A stretch of 64,000 bases of DNA, taken from contig NZ_LMQW01000005.1 in the NCBI RefSeq assembly GCF_001425485.1, forward strand, positions 1 through 64,000, given 5' to 3'. A model generated the notes under the pieces. The model was given only the letters and a program-made list of their open reading frames with translations. It ran no database searches and was not told where the DNA came from. The DNA is from Aureimonas sp. Leaf427. Lineage in GTDB: Bacteria; Pseudomonadota; Alphaproteobacteria; Rhizobiales; Rhizobiaceae. Positions 15,400 through 23,294 of the stretch are shown here, one piece after another. The position numbers and the translations under genes are program-made. Position 1 is the first letter of the stretch. The number at the start of each line of letters is the position of its first letter.

Positions 15400-17013
15400 A
15401 TGCTGAACATCAACAGACGGCAGGCTCTGCTCGGTCTCGGTGCGGCCGTCGGGAGCGCGATGCTGCCGGCGGAGGCCGAGGCCTTCACTTCGATCTACTA
15501 CCGGGTTGCCGTGCCCGAGATCTTCGCCAACCTGCGTCTGCCCCCGACCTATACGCCGAACCTCGTCATCGGCTCCGGCTTCGGCGGCGCGATCTCGGCA
15601 CTGCGGCTTGCGCAGGCCGGCGAGACGGTGACGGTGATCGAGCGCGGTTTCCGCTGGCCCAACGCGCCCTGGCGCGACATCTTCAGCAGCGACACGATTC
15701 CCGACGGCCGCGCCTTCTGGTTCCGCAACAGCGCCAAGATGATCGCAGGCAACACCGCCGTCTTCGACAAGTTCGGCGGCGTCATGGACGCGACCGAGTT
15801 TCCCAACATGACGGCCTGGCGCGCCGCCTGCGTCGGCGGCGGCTCTGTCGTCTTCACCGGCGTGATGATCCAGCCCAAGAAGACGCATTTCGATCTCCTC
15901 TTCAAGGGCGCTGTCCCCTACGACGAACTGGACCGGGTTCACTATCCGCGCGTCCGCAAGATGCTCAATCTCAATCCGATTCCGAGCGACGTCTACGGTT
16001 CGCAGGCCTTCGGCCATTCCCGCGAATGGGACCGGCAGGTGGCGAAGGCCGGCTACACGCCCGAGCGCATCGATTCCATTTTCGACTGGAACGTCCTGCG
16101 CTCGGAGATCGGCTTTCGCTCGCGCCCTTCCGCGACGGTGGGCCGGTCGAACCACGGCAATGCCAACAGCGCCAAGTTCGATCTGAACCTCAACTACATC
16201 CGGCAGGCCGAAGCGACCGGACGCGCGAAGGTCTATCCCGGCTTCGAAGTGCTCAGCATCGGGACAGACGGCAAGCGCTATGTCGTCAGCGGCTTGTTGC
16301 GCGATCCGACGGGCCGCGAACTCGGCCGCACCACGATCTCCTGCGACCGCCTCTTCCTCGGAGCGGGCTCCATCGGCACTTCCAGCCTTCTGGTCAAGGC
16401 GCGGGCGGAGAAGACCCTGCCCCATCTGAACGAGCATGTCGGGGAGGGCTGGGGCACCAACGGCGATGCGATCGTCGTGCGCAGCCTCGGCCGGATCACC
16501 GGCCTGACCGAGGGAACGCCGAGCGCCTCCAAGATCTTCGACACGCCGCTCGGCATGCCCACGACGTTCGAGAACTGGTATGTGCCCGGCGTGCCCGTGA
16601 ACATCAGCATCATTCCGAGCCTCGGCATGGTGCTGGACGAGACCCATCGCGGCAGGTTCGTCTACGATCCCGCCAAGAAGAGCGTCACCATGAACTGGGC
16701 GGCGGAGGGCAATGCCGACGCCATCGCCGCGTGCCGGGCGATGAACAACAAGATCGCCGAAGCCTCCAAGACGATCCCCGGCGCCAATCCCTTCATCGCC
16801 GACGTGACGGGCAAGAACTGGACGGCCCATCCGCTGGGCGGCGCCGTCATCGGCAAGGCCACCGACGGCTACGGACGGGTCGTCGGCCATCCCGGCCTCT
16901 ATGTGATGGACGGCGCCCTGCTTCCCGGCTCCGCCGGCGCGGTCAATCCCTCGCTGACCATCTCGGCGCTCGCCGAGCGCAATATCGAGAACATCATCGC
17001 CAGAAAGGGCTGA
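15400..17013 (+). CDS. Secreted GMC-family FAD oxidoreductase (cholesterol-oxidase-like)
   Basis: 537 residues. A Tat-type leader (INRRQALLGLGAAVGSAML, signal about 1-28) is followed by the FAD-binding LVIGSGFGGAISALRLAQAG (about residues 55-74) and VIERG, then GGGSVVFTGV and the C-terminal GMC block with HPLGG and DGALLPGSAGAVNPSLT. These features fit bacterial cholesterol oxidases and related alcohol oxidases that are folded with FAD before export. A strong GGAGG lies six bases before the ATG at 15400; upstream in-frame TTG would add a non-signal extension. It stands alone behind a relatively AT-rich 268-base promoter region and ends in a hairpin. The substrate cannot be told. FAD, not PQQ, is its cofactor. 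Confidence 0.88.
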   Translation: MLNINRRQALLGLGAAVGSAMLPAEAEAFTSIYYRVAVPEIFANLRLPPTYTPNLVIGSGFGGAISALRLAQAGETVTVIERGFRWPNAPWRDIFSSDTIPDGRAFWFRNSAKMIAGNTAVFDKFGGVMDATEFPNMTAWRAACVGGGSVVFTGVMIQPKKTHFDLLFKGAVPYDELDRVHYPRVRKMLNLNPIPSDVYGSQAFGHSREWDRQVAKAGYTPERIDSIFDWNVLRSEIGFRSRPSATVGRSNHGNANSAKFDLNLNYIRQAEATGRAKVYPGFEVLSIGTDGKRYVVSGLLRDPTGRELGRTTISCDRLFLGAGSIGTSSLLVKARAEKTLPHLNEHVGEGWGTNGDAIVVRSLGRITGLTEGTPSASKIFDTPLGMPTTFENWYVPGVPVNISIIPSLGMVLDETHRGRFVYDPAKKSVTMNWAAEGNADAIAACRAMNNKIAEASKTIPGANPFIADVTGKNWTAHPLGGAVIGKATDGYGRVVGHPGLYVMDGALLPGSAGAVNPSLTISALAERNIENIIARKG

Positions 17014-17034
17014 CGGTCACGTCCGGCGCAGGAC

Positions 17035-17056
17035 GGGGCGCCCTCGGCGCCCTTTC
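17035..17056 (+). terminator. Terminator between convergent GMC and C26 genes
   Basis: GGGCGCC (17036-17042), three-base loop, GGCGCCC (17046-17052), then TTT. It lies 22 bases after the GMC stop and just before the convergent amidotransferase-like gene. Confidence 0.55.
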
Positions 17057-17066
17057 CGAAGGGTGA

Positions 17067-17822
17067 TCAGCGGCCGGCGCGGTAGGCGCGGCACGCATCG
17101 CCGAAGGCCTGGAAGATGGCGGCCGAGGCCGCGTCGCTCTCCGCCCAGTATTCGGGATGCCACTGCACGCCCAGCGAAAAGCCGCCGGCATCGCGAACGC
17201 TGACGGCCTCGATCGTGCCGTCCGGTGCGGTGGCCTCCACGACCAGCCCGTCGCCGAGCCGGTCGATCGCCTGCCGGTGCAGCGAGTTCACCTGGATCTC
17301 CTCGCGCCCGAGAAGGCCGGCGAGGCACCCGCCGGCGACGGCATGGACCGGCTGGCGGATGGCGTAGCGCTCGGCTTGGTCGGGATGGACGGGCGCGCGA
17401 TGATCCATGCGGCCTTCGAGGTCCTGGATCTCGGTCGCCAGCGTGCCGCCGGTCGCGACGTTAAGCTCCTGCAGGCCCCGGCAGATCGCGAGCATCGGGA
17501 TCTTGCGCCGGATCGCGCCCCGGATCACCGCCATGGTCATGCCGTCGCGGTCGATATCGTAGGGCTCGTGCGCCTCGGAGGGTTCGACGCCGTAGAGCGA
17601 GGGATGGACGTTCGTCACCGAGCCCGTGACGAGAACGCCGTCGACGCGCGACAGAAGGGCGTCGACATCGACCGAGCCCGCCAGTGCCGGCACGATCACG
17701 GGAAGCCCGCCCGCAACCTTCAGCACGGCGGAAAGATAGCTCTCGGGCGCCGCATGCCAGCGATGGTTGCCGATCGTGCGGATATCGGCGGGAACGGCGA
17801 CGAGGAAGGCGGTGTCCGACAT
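17067..17822 (-). CDS. Peptidase C26 / gamma-glutamyl-GABA hydrolase-like class I amidotransferase
   Basis: 251 residues. The class I glutamine amidotransferase triad is present: nucleophile Cys in LAICRGLQELNVA (near residue 112) and His/Glu in GVQWHPEYW (near 221-223). Motifs VTGSVTNVHPSLYG and VNSLHRQAIDRLG are diagnostic of the PuuD-like C26 group, which cleaves gamma-glutamyl bonds such as gamma-glutamyl-GABA in putrescine breakdown. No other puu gene is here, though ornithine decarboxylase, the putrescine maker, lies 6 kb away. ATG at 17822 is chosen at the start of homology; the upstream extension to 17945 is unlike the family. Confidence 0.88.
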   Translation of the reverse strand: MSDTAFLVAVPADIRTIGNHRWHAAPESYLSAVLKVAGGLPVIVPALAGSVDVDALLSRVDGVLVTGSVTNVHPSLYGVEPSEAHEPYDIDRDGMTMAVIRGAIRRKIPMLAICRGLQELNVATGGTLATEIQDLEGRMDHRAPVHPDQAERYAIRQPVHAVAGGCLAGLLGREEIQVNSLHRQAIDRLGDGLVVEATAPDGTIEAVSVRDAGGFSLGVQWHPEYWAESDAASAAIFQAFGDACRAYRAGR

Positions 17823-18046
17823 GGGTTCGATCCGGGAAGCGCGGGGGAGGCCGAAGCTTCGCGATATCGGATCGCGCGCGCGGAGGATAGAGGCGAGGGA
17901 ACCTCCGGCCGGCTGGAGGCTTCGACTTGCGTCCGGCGGAAACATGCCCCATCTGGCCGGCCAGAGGTCGACATGCCGCCGCTTTCGCGACGGACGGCGT
18001 TTCGCTGTGTTCGGTTGTCGCGCAGCCTGCCCGGGAGTTCAACGGT

Positions 18047-19159
18047 TTGGATCGTCGCTCGTTCATTCTGAAGGCCGGAACGGCCGGCATCGGCGCGGCC
18101 GCGAGCGCTGGGCTCGCCGCCCCGGCGCTGGCGCAGCCGGCCAAGACGACCGTCTGGCGTCTCGCCTCCGCCTTTCCGGAAACGCTGGACACGATCCACG
18201 GCGGCGCCGTCGATCTCGCCCGCTTCGTCTCGGAGGCGAGCGGCGGCGAGTTCACCATCGAGATCCTGCCGCAGGGCGATCCCGCCAAAAGCGTGCTCGA
18301 TGTCGTGGCGGCCGGCGAGGCCGAACTCTGCCACACCGCGCCGCAGGATCACGTCAACCGCGACGCGACCTTCGCGCTGGCCGGCGCCGTGCCCTTCATG
18401 CTGAACGCGCGAGGCCTTCAGGCTTGGCTCTACCAGGGCGGCGGCATCGACAAGCTGAACGGCTTCTTCTCCCGCCAGGGCCTCGTCTACCTGCCGGGCG
18501 GCAATACCGGCACGCAGATGGGCGGCTGGTTCCGGCGCGAGATGACGGCGACCCAGGATTTCCGCGGCCTGAAGATGCGCATCACCGGGCTCGGCGCCGA
18601 TGTCATGCGCCGCCTCGGCGTCGAGACGTTGCCGATCCCCGGCGCCGGCATCAAGGCCGCGCTGCAGGGCGGCTCCATCGATGCGGCCGAGTGGATCGGC
18701 CCGGCCGACGACGAGGTGCTGGGGCTCCTCTCGGTCGCGCCTTACTATTATTATCCCGGCTGGTGGGAGGGCAGCCTCGCCCCCGCCTTCCTCATTTCCA
18801 AGCCTGCGCACGAGGCGCTGTCGCCGGTCCACCGCAGCCTTCTGGCCACCGCCGCCCGCGCGGCCTCGGTGGAGATGCTGGCGAAATACGACGCCCGCAA
18901 TCCGGCCGCGCTGCGGCGTCTCGTCGAGGCGGGGGCGGAGCTCCGGCCGTTCCCGCAGGACATTCTCAACGCCGCCTTCGATGCCGCGCAGGCGATCTAT
19001 GCCGAGCTTCGCGGCGCGAACGCGCCCTTCCGCGAAATCTACGATTCGCTCGCGAGCTTCCGCAACGAGACCTTCCTCTATGCCCAGGTGGCGGAATACA
19101 CGTTCGACACGTTCATGATGATCAAGCAGCGCGAGGGCGCCCTGACGGTCAAGGGATGA
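18047..19159 (+). CDS. Orphan TRAP-transporter substrate-binding protein (DctP/TakP type)
   Basis: 370 residues. The protein begins with a Tat motif (DRRSFILKAG) and a signal peptide ending near PALAQ. The mature part carries the TakP-subfamily marks: a GGNTGTQMGGWFRRE segment, GLKMRITGLGADV, IDAAEWIGPADDE and YYYPGWWEG. TakP relatives bind 2-oxo acids or monocarboxylates in the periplasm, often through a metal ion. A TTG at 18047 is the best start because GGGAG lies about eight bases before it and the signal peptide begins there; upstream in-frame starts (17927) would bury the signal. No DctQ or DctM membrane subunits are adjacent, so it must work with a transporter encoded elsewhere or have become a sensor. 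Confidence 0.85.
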   Translation: MDRRSFILKAGTAGIGAAASAGLAAPALAQPAKTTVWRLASAFPETLDTIHGGAVDLARFVSEASGGEFTIEILPQGDPAKSVLDVVAAGEAELCHTAPQDHVNRDATFALAGAVPFMLNARGLQAWLYQGGGIDKLNGFFSRQGLVYLPGGNTGTQMGGWFRREMTATQDFRGLKMRITGLGADVMRRLGVETLPIPGAGIKAALQGGSIDAAEWIGPADDEVLGLLSVAPYYYYPGWWEGSLAPAFLISKPAHEALSPVHRSLLATAARAASVEMLAKYDARNPAALRRLVEAGAELRPFPQDILNAAFDAAQAIYAELRGANAPFREIYDSLASFRNETFLYAQVAEYTFDTFMMIKQREGALTVKG

Positions 19160-19348
19160 ACGTTGCCAAGACGTTGAGCCGACAGGGGGCCGGTCAAGTT
19201 ATTGAGATAACGTTAGCATAGCGAATTGCAGTCCAGCTTCGGGAAACGCACGAGCCTCAGAACTCGATGGTCGTCATCCGAGGCTTTTCGCGGGACCATC
19301 CGTGCGGAGCCAGATCGCCCTCTCGCTCCGTGAAAGGTCCCTTCGACC

Positions 19349-20044
19349 ATGCTCCCCGTTATCTCCATCGGAACCCTGAAGACGTCCGGCACCACCACTT
19401 TGGCGCTGACCCTGGCCGGCGTCGCCGCCGCCGCCGATATCCCGGTCGTGCTGATCGATGCCGCGCGTGACCGCGACATCGTCGCCTGGAGCCAGAAGGG
19501 CGACCGTCCCTCGAAGATCACCGTCGAGTCCGCGGACGACGAGACGACGATGGAGCGCCTCGTGCGCGCCGCCCGCCGTCGCGGCGATCTCGCCATCATC
19601 GATGCCGGCACCAGCCCCGAGGCCATCCGCTCGGCCGCCAAGCTCGCGGACCGCTCGCTGATCCCCGTCCGCTTCTCGCCGCTCTCGGCCTATGCCGCCA
19701 TCGCGACCGACCGCATGCTCGCCGCCGATCTCGGCAAGGGCCGCCGTGGCCGCGACTGGGCCTTCACCGCCAGCGCCGTGACGACCATTCCGAGCCGTAT
19801 CGCCCGCGTCATCGAGACCGTCGTCCAGCAGAGCGGCACGCCGCGTCTCGAAATCGGTCTCGTGCTCCGCGCCGCCTACGAGGCGCCCTTCCTACACGGC
19901 GGCACGATCTTCAACCTCGCCGACGAGATCGCGCCCGGCCTCGACCGCGCCCGCGCGGAAGCCGCGACGCTCGCCTACGAGATCGGCATTCTCGGCCGTG
20001 CGAACACGCAGGACGAAATCCTGCCGACTCGGATCGCCGCCTGA
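19349..20044 (+). CDS. ParA/MinD-like ATPase-fold protein with degenerate P-loop
   Basis: 231 residues with the overall ParA layout: P-loop region near residues 7-18 (GTLKTSGTTTLAL), VVLIDAARDRDIVAWSQ (38-54) resembling the ParA LIDADPQxSxxxW block, and DLAIIDAGTSPEAIRSAAKLADRSLIPVRFSPLSAYA, the switch and membrane-proximal strands. The lysine that precedes Thr/Ser in a normal deviant Walker A (KGGxGKT) is replaced by Thr. There is no ParB gene or recognisable partition site beside it. It could be a non-hydrolysing regulator or a divergent filament protein. It is flanked by an orphan TRAP protein and recX, each with its own terminator or gap, so it appears to be a single-gene unit. Confidence 0.78.
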   Translation: MLPVISIGTLKTSGTTTLALTLAGVAAAADIPVVLIDAARDRDIVAWSQKGDRPSKITVESADDETTMERLVRAARRRGDLAIIDAGTSPEAIRSAAKLADRSLIPVRFSPLSAYAAIATDRMLAADLGKGRRGRDWAFTASAVTTIPSRIARVIETVVQQSGTPRLEIGLVLRAAYEAPFLHGGTIFNLADEIAPGLDRARAEAATLAYEIGILGRANTQDEILPTRIAA

Positions 20045-20070
20045 TCTTTTCGCGGCCTCGCTGATGACAT

Positions 20071-20107
20071 AAGCCTCGCGACCTCCGAAAGGGGGTCCGG
20101 GGCTTTT
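20071..20107 (+). terminator. Terminator after ParA-like gene
   Basis: AAGCC (20071-20075) and GACCTCC pair with GGGGGTC and GGCTT (ending 20105) around a GAAA-containing loop, followed by TTG. It separates the ParA-like gene from recX. Confidence 0.55.
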
Positions 20108-20165
20108 GTCGTTTGGGAAGCCCTCATGCTCTTCAAGCCGGCGCCGTCCGGCGCTATCAAAGGCC

Positions 20166-20753
20166 ATGATCAAGCCACCCGACCAGGATGGCCGCGCGCC
20201 GAGGCCCGCACGGCCGAAGCCGGTCACGGCGGACTGGCTCTTCCGCGCCGCCGCCCATTATCTCGAGCGCTATGCGAGCTCGACGGACAATCTCGCCCGC
20301 GTGCTCGAGCGCAAGATCGAGCGCCGCGTGCGGGCGGCGGAGGCAGCCGGCGAGCCCTTCGCGGATGAAGACGGGACCGCCTCCGCGCGCTACCGTGCCC
20401 TCGTCGAGGAAACGATCGGGAAGTTCGTGGAGCTGAAGCTTCTGGACGATCGCGCCTATGCCGAGGCCCGCTTCGCCTCGCTGCGCCGCCGGGGCACGTC
20501 CATGCGTCAGGCCACCGCCAAGCTCGGGCAGAAGGGCGTGCCGCGCGAGACGCTGGCCGCCGTCACCGCCGGCGACGAGATGGGCGATGCGGCCGCCGCG
20601 CTCGCCTACGCCAAACGCCGGCGTCTGGGGCCGCACCGCCTGCGCGAGCGCGAGGAGCGGCGCGACCGCGACATAGCCGCGATGATGCGCGCCGGCTTTT
20701 CCTATCGCGACAGCCTTGCGGCGATCGACGGGGCGGGCGACGATCCCGAGTGA
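20166..20753 (+). CDS. recX: RecX regulatory protein
   Basis: 195 residues. RecX helices are recognisable: WLFRAAAHYLERYASSTDNLARVLERKIERR (about 23-53), LKLLDDRAYAEARFASLRRRGTSMRQATAKLGQKGV (about 97-132) and the third repeat with FSYRDSLAAID. RecX binds RecA filaments and limits recombination. It is longer than gammaproteobacterial RecX but normal for alphaproteobacteria. recA is not beside it. The ATG at 20166 is chosen because family homology starts soon after; the frame extends upstream to 20106 without recognisable sequence. Confidence 0.85.
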   Translation: MIKPPDQDGRAPRPARPKPVTADWLFRAAAHYLERYASSTDNLARVLERKIERRVRAAEAAGEPFADEDGTASARYRALVEETIGKFVELKLLDDRAYAEARFASLRRRGTSMRQATAKLGQKGVPRETLAAVTAGDEMGDAAAALAYAKRRRLGPHRLREREERRDRDIAAMMRAGFSYRDSLAAIDGAGDDPE

Positions 20754-20829
20754 CCGTCGGCTTTGCGCCATTGCAAGGTCGAGGCCGGATCGTGTAAGTG
20801 CCGATTTGATTTTGACAGGGAGCGAGACG

Positions 20830-20982
20830 ATGGCCGAACTGCAGGGTTACGAGACCACCAAGGCCGCGCAGATGGACTACGCCGCCCACAACCGGACCTA
20901 TTCCGGCTTCATCGCCATGTTCAAATACGGCACGATCGCCGTCGTGGCGATCCTGATCCTGATGGCGATCTTCCTGCTCTGA
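20830..20982 (+). CDS. aa3-type cytochrome c oxidase subunit IV
   Basis: 50 residues: a short polar N-terminus (YETTKAAQMDYAAHNRTYSGF) followed by one membrane helix (about 30-49). This is the small fourth subunit of alphaproteobacterial aa3 oxidases (COX_IV bacterial family), which packs against subunits I and III. The conserved A-Q-M-D-Y-x-x-H-x-x-T-Y-x-x-F pattern is diagnostic. As in many alphaproteobacteria it is encoded away from the main cox operon. An AGGGAG lies about 9 bases before the ATG. The gene is followed by a strong terminator. Confidence 0.9.
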   Translation: MAELQGYETTKAAQMDYAAHNRTYSGFIAMFKYGTIAVVAILILMAIFLL

Positions 20983-21033
20983 CACTCGGTCTCGCGCCTC
21001 GTCGACGGCGACGAGCGCTATCCTATCTCATGA

Positions 21034-21067
21034 AAAAAGCCCGCCGGATCGCTCCGGCGGGCTTTTT
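21034..21067. terminator. Strong bidirectional terminator
   Basis: A perfect 15-bp stem (AAAAAGCCCGCCGGA at 21034-21048, complement at 21053-21067) with a TCGC loop. A-run on one side and T-run on the other suit termination of both the CoxIV gene and the convergent DUF992 gene. Confidence 0.92.
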
Positions 21068-21088
21068 GCTGCGATCGAAACCGCTGGA

Positions 21089-21592
21089 TCAGGGCTTGTA
21101 GACGACGTCGCCCTTCGGCGCATGTTCCAGCGTGAAGCGGGAAATGCCGGCCGTGGCGTTCAGGCCGAACTGCGCCTGGAGGCTGGTCGGCTGCAGCGTG
21201 AAGCCGTTGTCCGGTCCGCCGCCGAGGATCTTGGCGCCGCCGCCGGCCGCGACCGAGGCATCCGCCGAGACGCCGTAGTAATTGCCGGCGATCGAGGCCG
21301 GCTCGCCCGGCTGGGTGCTGCCCGCAAAGACGATCCAGGAGAGATCCTGCCGTCCCGTGATGCCGAGATCGACGCCGACCGTGTCGAGGCGCGCGACATA
21401 GGGCTCGGGCGCCGCGCCGCGATCGGCCGGCTTGAACACGCAGAGATAGTCCTTCGAGGACCCGATGACGTAGGCGAGGGCGCCGTCGCTCTGGCAGGTG
21501 AGAAGGCCGAGCCGCGTGCCGGCTTCGGCACCCGCGGGAAGGGCGAGGGCGCCGAGAAGGGCGGCGGCGGCGAGAAGGGCGGGACGTTTCAT
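21089..21592 (-). CDS. DUF992 secreted protein
   Basis: 167 residues with a signal peptide (1-24, ending PAGAEAG). The mature sequence has the DUF992 pattern: LTCQSDGALAYVIGSSKDYLCVF (two cysteines), YVARLDTVGVDLGITG, WIVFAGST, NYYGVSADASVAAGGGAKILGGG and a C-terminal SLQAQFGLNATAGISRFTLE. The family is almost confined to Hyphomicrobiales, is periplasmic or outer-membrane associated, and has no assigned function. Length is normal. It faces the CoxIV gene over a shared terminator. Confidence 0.88.
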   Translation of the reverse strand: MKRPALLAAAALLGALALPAGAEAGTRLGLLTCQSDGALAYVIGSSKDYLCVFKPADRGAAPEPYVARLDTVGVDLGITGRQDLSWIVFAGSTQPGEPASIAGNYYGVSADASVAAGGGAKILGGGPDNGFTLQPTSLQAQFGLNATAGISRFTLEHAPKGDVVYKP

Positions 21593-21712
21593 GACGCTAC
21601 TCCGAAAAATGACTGTCGCTCGTCAACTCGTCGCAGCTCTTTCGGTTTCACGTTGCCTCTTCACGCCTTCGCACATGCGGTAACGCATCGTGCGCGAAGC
21701 CGGCGAATTGGG

Positions 21713-22552
21713 TCAGCTCGTGCGCGCCATGCCGTCCTTGGCCGGGCGATAGTTCGGATCGAGCTGCGCCGCACGCGCATAGGACTTGCGAGCCCGCGCC
21801 TTGTCGCCCTGCCGTTCGTAGACGATCGCCTGATTGGTCCAGTATTCCGCGCTCTTGTCGTCGAGCTTCAGCGCCATGTTGAAGTCGGTAAAGGCGTTCT
21901 CCTCGTCGTCGAGCGCGAGATAGGAGACGCCGCGGCCCGAATAGGGCTCGGGCGCATCGGCCTTCAGCGAGATCGCGTGGCTGAAATCCTCGATCGCCTG
22001 CTTGTGCTGGCCGTCGAGCTGATAGAGCAGGCCGCGATTGTGATAGGCGCGGGGGTCGGTCGTGTTGAGGTCGATCGCGCGCTGGAAGTCGGCGAGCGCC
22101 TCGCGGTTGCGTCCCGCCACGCGATAGATGTTGCCGCGCCCGATATAGGCGCTGTCGTAGTTCGGGTTGATCTTCAGCGCCGTGTTGTAGTCGGCGACGG
22201 CCTTCGCCCCCTCGTTCGTCTGGCGCAGGACGAGCGCCCGGTTGGCATAGGCCTGATAGAAGTTCGGATCGAGCTGGATCGCGGTCGTGAAGTCGGCGAT
22301 GGCGCGGTCGTAGTCGCCGGCCCTGCCATAGGCGGTCCCGCGCACGTTGTAGGCTTCGGGATCGCGCGGATTGGCGTTGACGGTCGCGGTCAGCGAGGAA
22401 ATGTTCTCCGCCGACCCCTGAGCCTGGTCGAGGCGGATCGCGTTGGCGTCGGGGCCGCCCGTCTGGCAGGCGCCGAGCGCGAAGAGAAGGCCGAGCACGC
22501 CGAGGCGCGCGGGCAGGAAGAAGGGCCGGGGAGGCCGGGCGGCGCGCTGCAT
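21713..22552 (-). CDS. TPR-repeat lipoprotein (NlpI-like)
   Basis: 279 residues. The N-terminus is a lipoprotein signal with lipobox LGAC (cysteine near residue 29). After a short linker come at least six tetratricopeptide repeats, e.g. AYNVRGTAYGRAGDYDRAI, AYANRALVLRQTNEGAKAV, AYIGRGNIYRVAGRNREAL, AYHNRGLLYQLDGQHKQAI and EYWTNQAIVYERQGDKARA. TPRs are protein-binding scaffolds; NlpI-type lipoproteins recruit peptidoglycan hydrolases and proteases at the outer membrane. The start at 22552 is chosen just before the signal peptide. A 425-base non-coding stretch lies upstream. Confidence 0.88.
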   Translation of the reverse strand: MQRAARPPRPFFLPARLGVLGLLFALGACQTGGPDANAIRLDQAQGSAENISSLTATVNANPRDPEAYNVRGTAYGRAGDYDRAIADFTTAIQLDPNFYQAYANRALVLRQTNEGAKAVADYNTALKINPNYDSAYIGRGNIYRVAGRNREALADFQRAIDLNTTDPRAYHNRGLLYQLDGQHKQAIEDFSHAISLKADAPEPYSGRGVSYLALDDEENAFTDFNMALKLDDKSAEYWTNQAIVYERQGDKARARKSYARAAQLDPNYRPAKDGMARTS

Positions 22553-22851
22553 GGCGTTATCCTTGCGGGCAGCGGCGTCGTAATGGGATGCCAAGCGTCC
22601 GGTCCTTCTCATCGTCTCGGAGACAGCCGGCCCCGGATCGGGCGCGGGGCCATCGAGACCTCATCGCAACGGATCGGGATGCTAGCGCATCCGGCCGTTG
22701 ATAACATTGCAAATATCCGGGCCGATCCGAAGATCGAGGCCGTTTGCATGCGGAAATGCCACGAGCCCGGCCGGGGTCTCGCGGTATCGGTCGTGGAGAT
22801 CGCGCCCGCGGCGGAAAGCCCCGAGAGCATCGGCTTCGATCCATCCATGCG
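22553..22851. other. Non-coding region upstream of the TPR gene
   Basis: About 300 bases without a convincing gene. Contains a locally AT-richer segment (about 22695-22725) that could be the TPR-gene promoter. Open frames here on both strands are shadows without family features. Confidence 0.4.
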
Positions 22852-22886
22852 AAAAAGGCGGCGGACCGTCAGGGCCGCGCCGCCTT
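22852..22886 (-). terminator. Terminator of rpsU
   Basis: Read on the minus strand: AAGGCGGCG (from 22886) and CGCCGCCTT (to 22855) form a 9-bp stem with a 14-base loop, followed by TTT. It lies about 92 bases past the rpsU stop, behind a smaller GGCGT/ACGCC hairpin (22951-22965). Confidence 0.65.
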
Positions 22887-22977
22887 CGCTGGACTGGAAA
22901 ATAGCCCAAATCATGACGGGCAGGGCGCGTCCGCATCGCCTCAAGGAGGCGGCGTCCGGAACGCCTGAAATTGGGCC

Positions 22978-23226
22978 TTAGGCCGAGCGTCCGCCTGCCT
23001 TTGCGGCGGGCTTGGCGCTGGGCAGAAGGCCTTCGCGCTGGGCCGCCTTGCGGGCGTTCTTGCGGGCGCGGCTGATGGCGGCCTGCATGGCGCGCACGCG
23101 GCGCTCGGAAGGCTTCTCGTAGTGGTCGCGCTGCTTCATTTCGCGAAAGACACCTTCGCGCTGGAGCTTCTTCTTCAGGACGCGGAGAGCCTGGTCGACA
23201 TTGTTGTCGCGGACGAGAACTTGCAC
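22978..23226 (-). CDS. rpsU: 30S ribosomal protein S21
   Basis: 82 residues starting at a GTG (23226). The highly conserved S21 opening [14 protein letters not shown] and [17 protein letters not shown], then the long basic helix with [21 protein letters not shown], are unmistakable. S21 sits near the 3' end of 16S rRNA and supports initiation. The C-terminal Lys/Ala extension is common in alphaproteobacteria. The open frame continues upstream to 23298 but homology begins exactly at the GTG codon, which would be read as Met. The gene lies 68 bases behind the FUSC gene on the same strand. Confidence 0.95.
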   Translation of the reverse strand: MQVLVRDNNVDQALRVLKKKLQREGVFREMKQRDHYEKPSERRVRAMQAAISRARKNARKAAQREGLLPSAKPAAKAGGRSA

Positions 23227-23294
23227 GGGTTGTTCCGTTGAAAAGGATGGGCCGATCGGAGCCTCGCAACGGTTTCTCGAAAGGCCGGGTTCCG

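Noticed and set aside
15400-17013. PQQ-dependent dehydrogenase as client of the pqq cluster
   Set aside because: Sequence is a GMC flavoprotein with an FAD motif; no quinoprotein propeller repeats.
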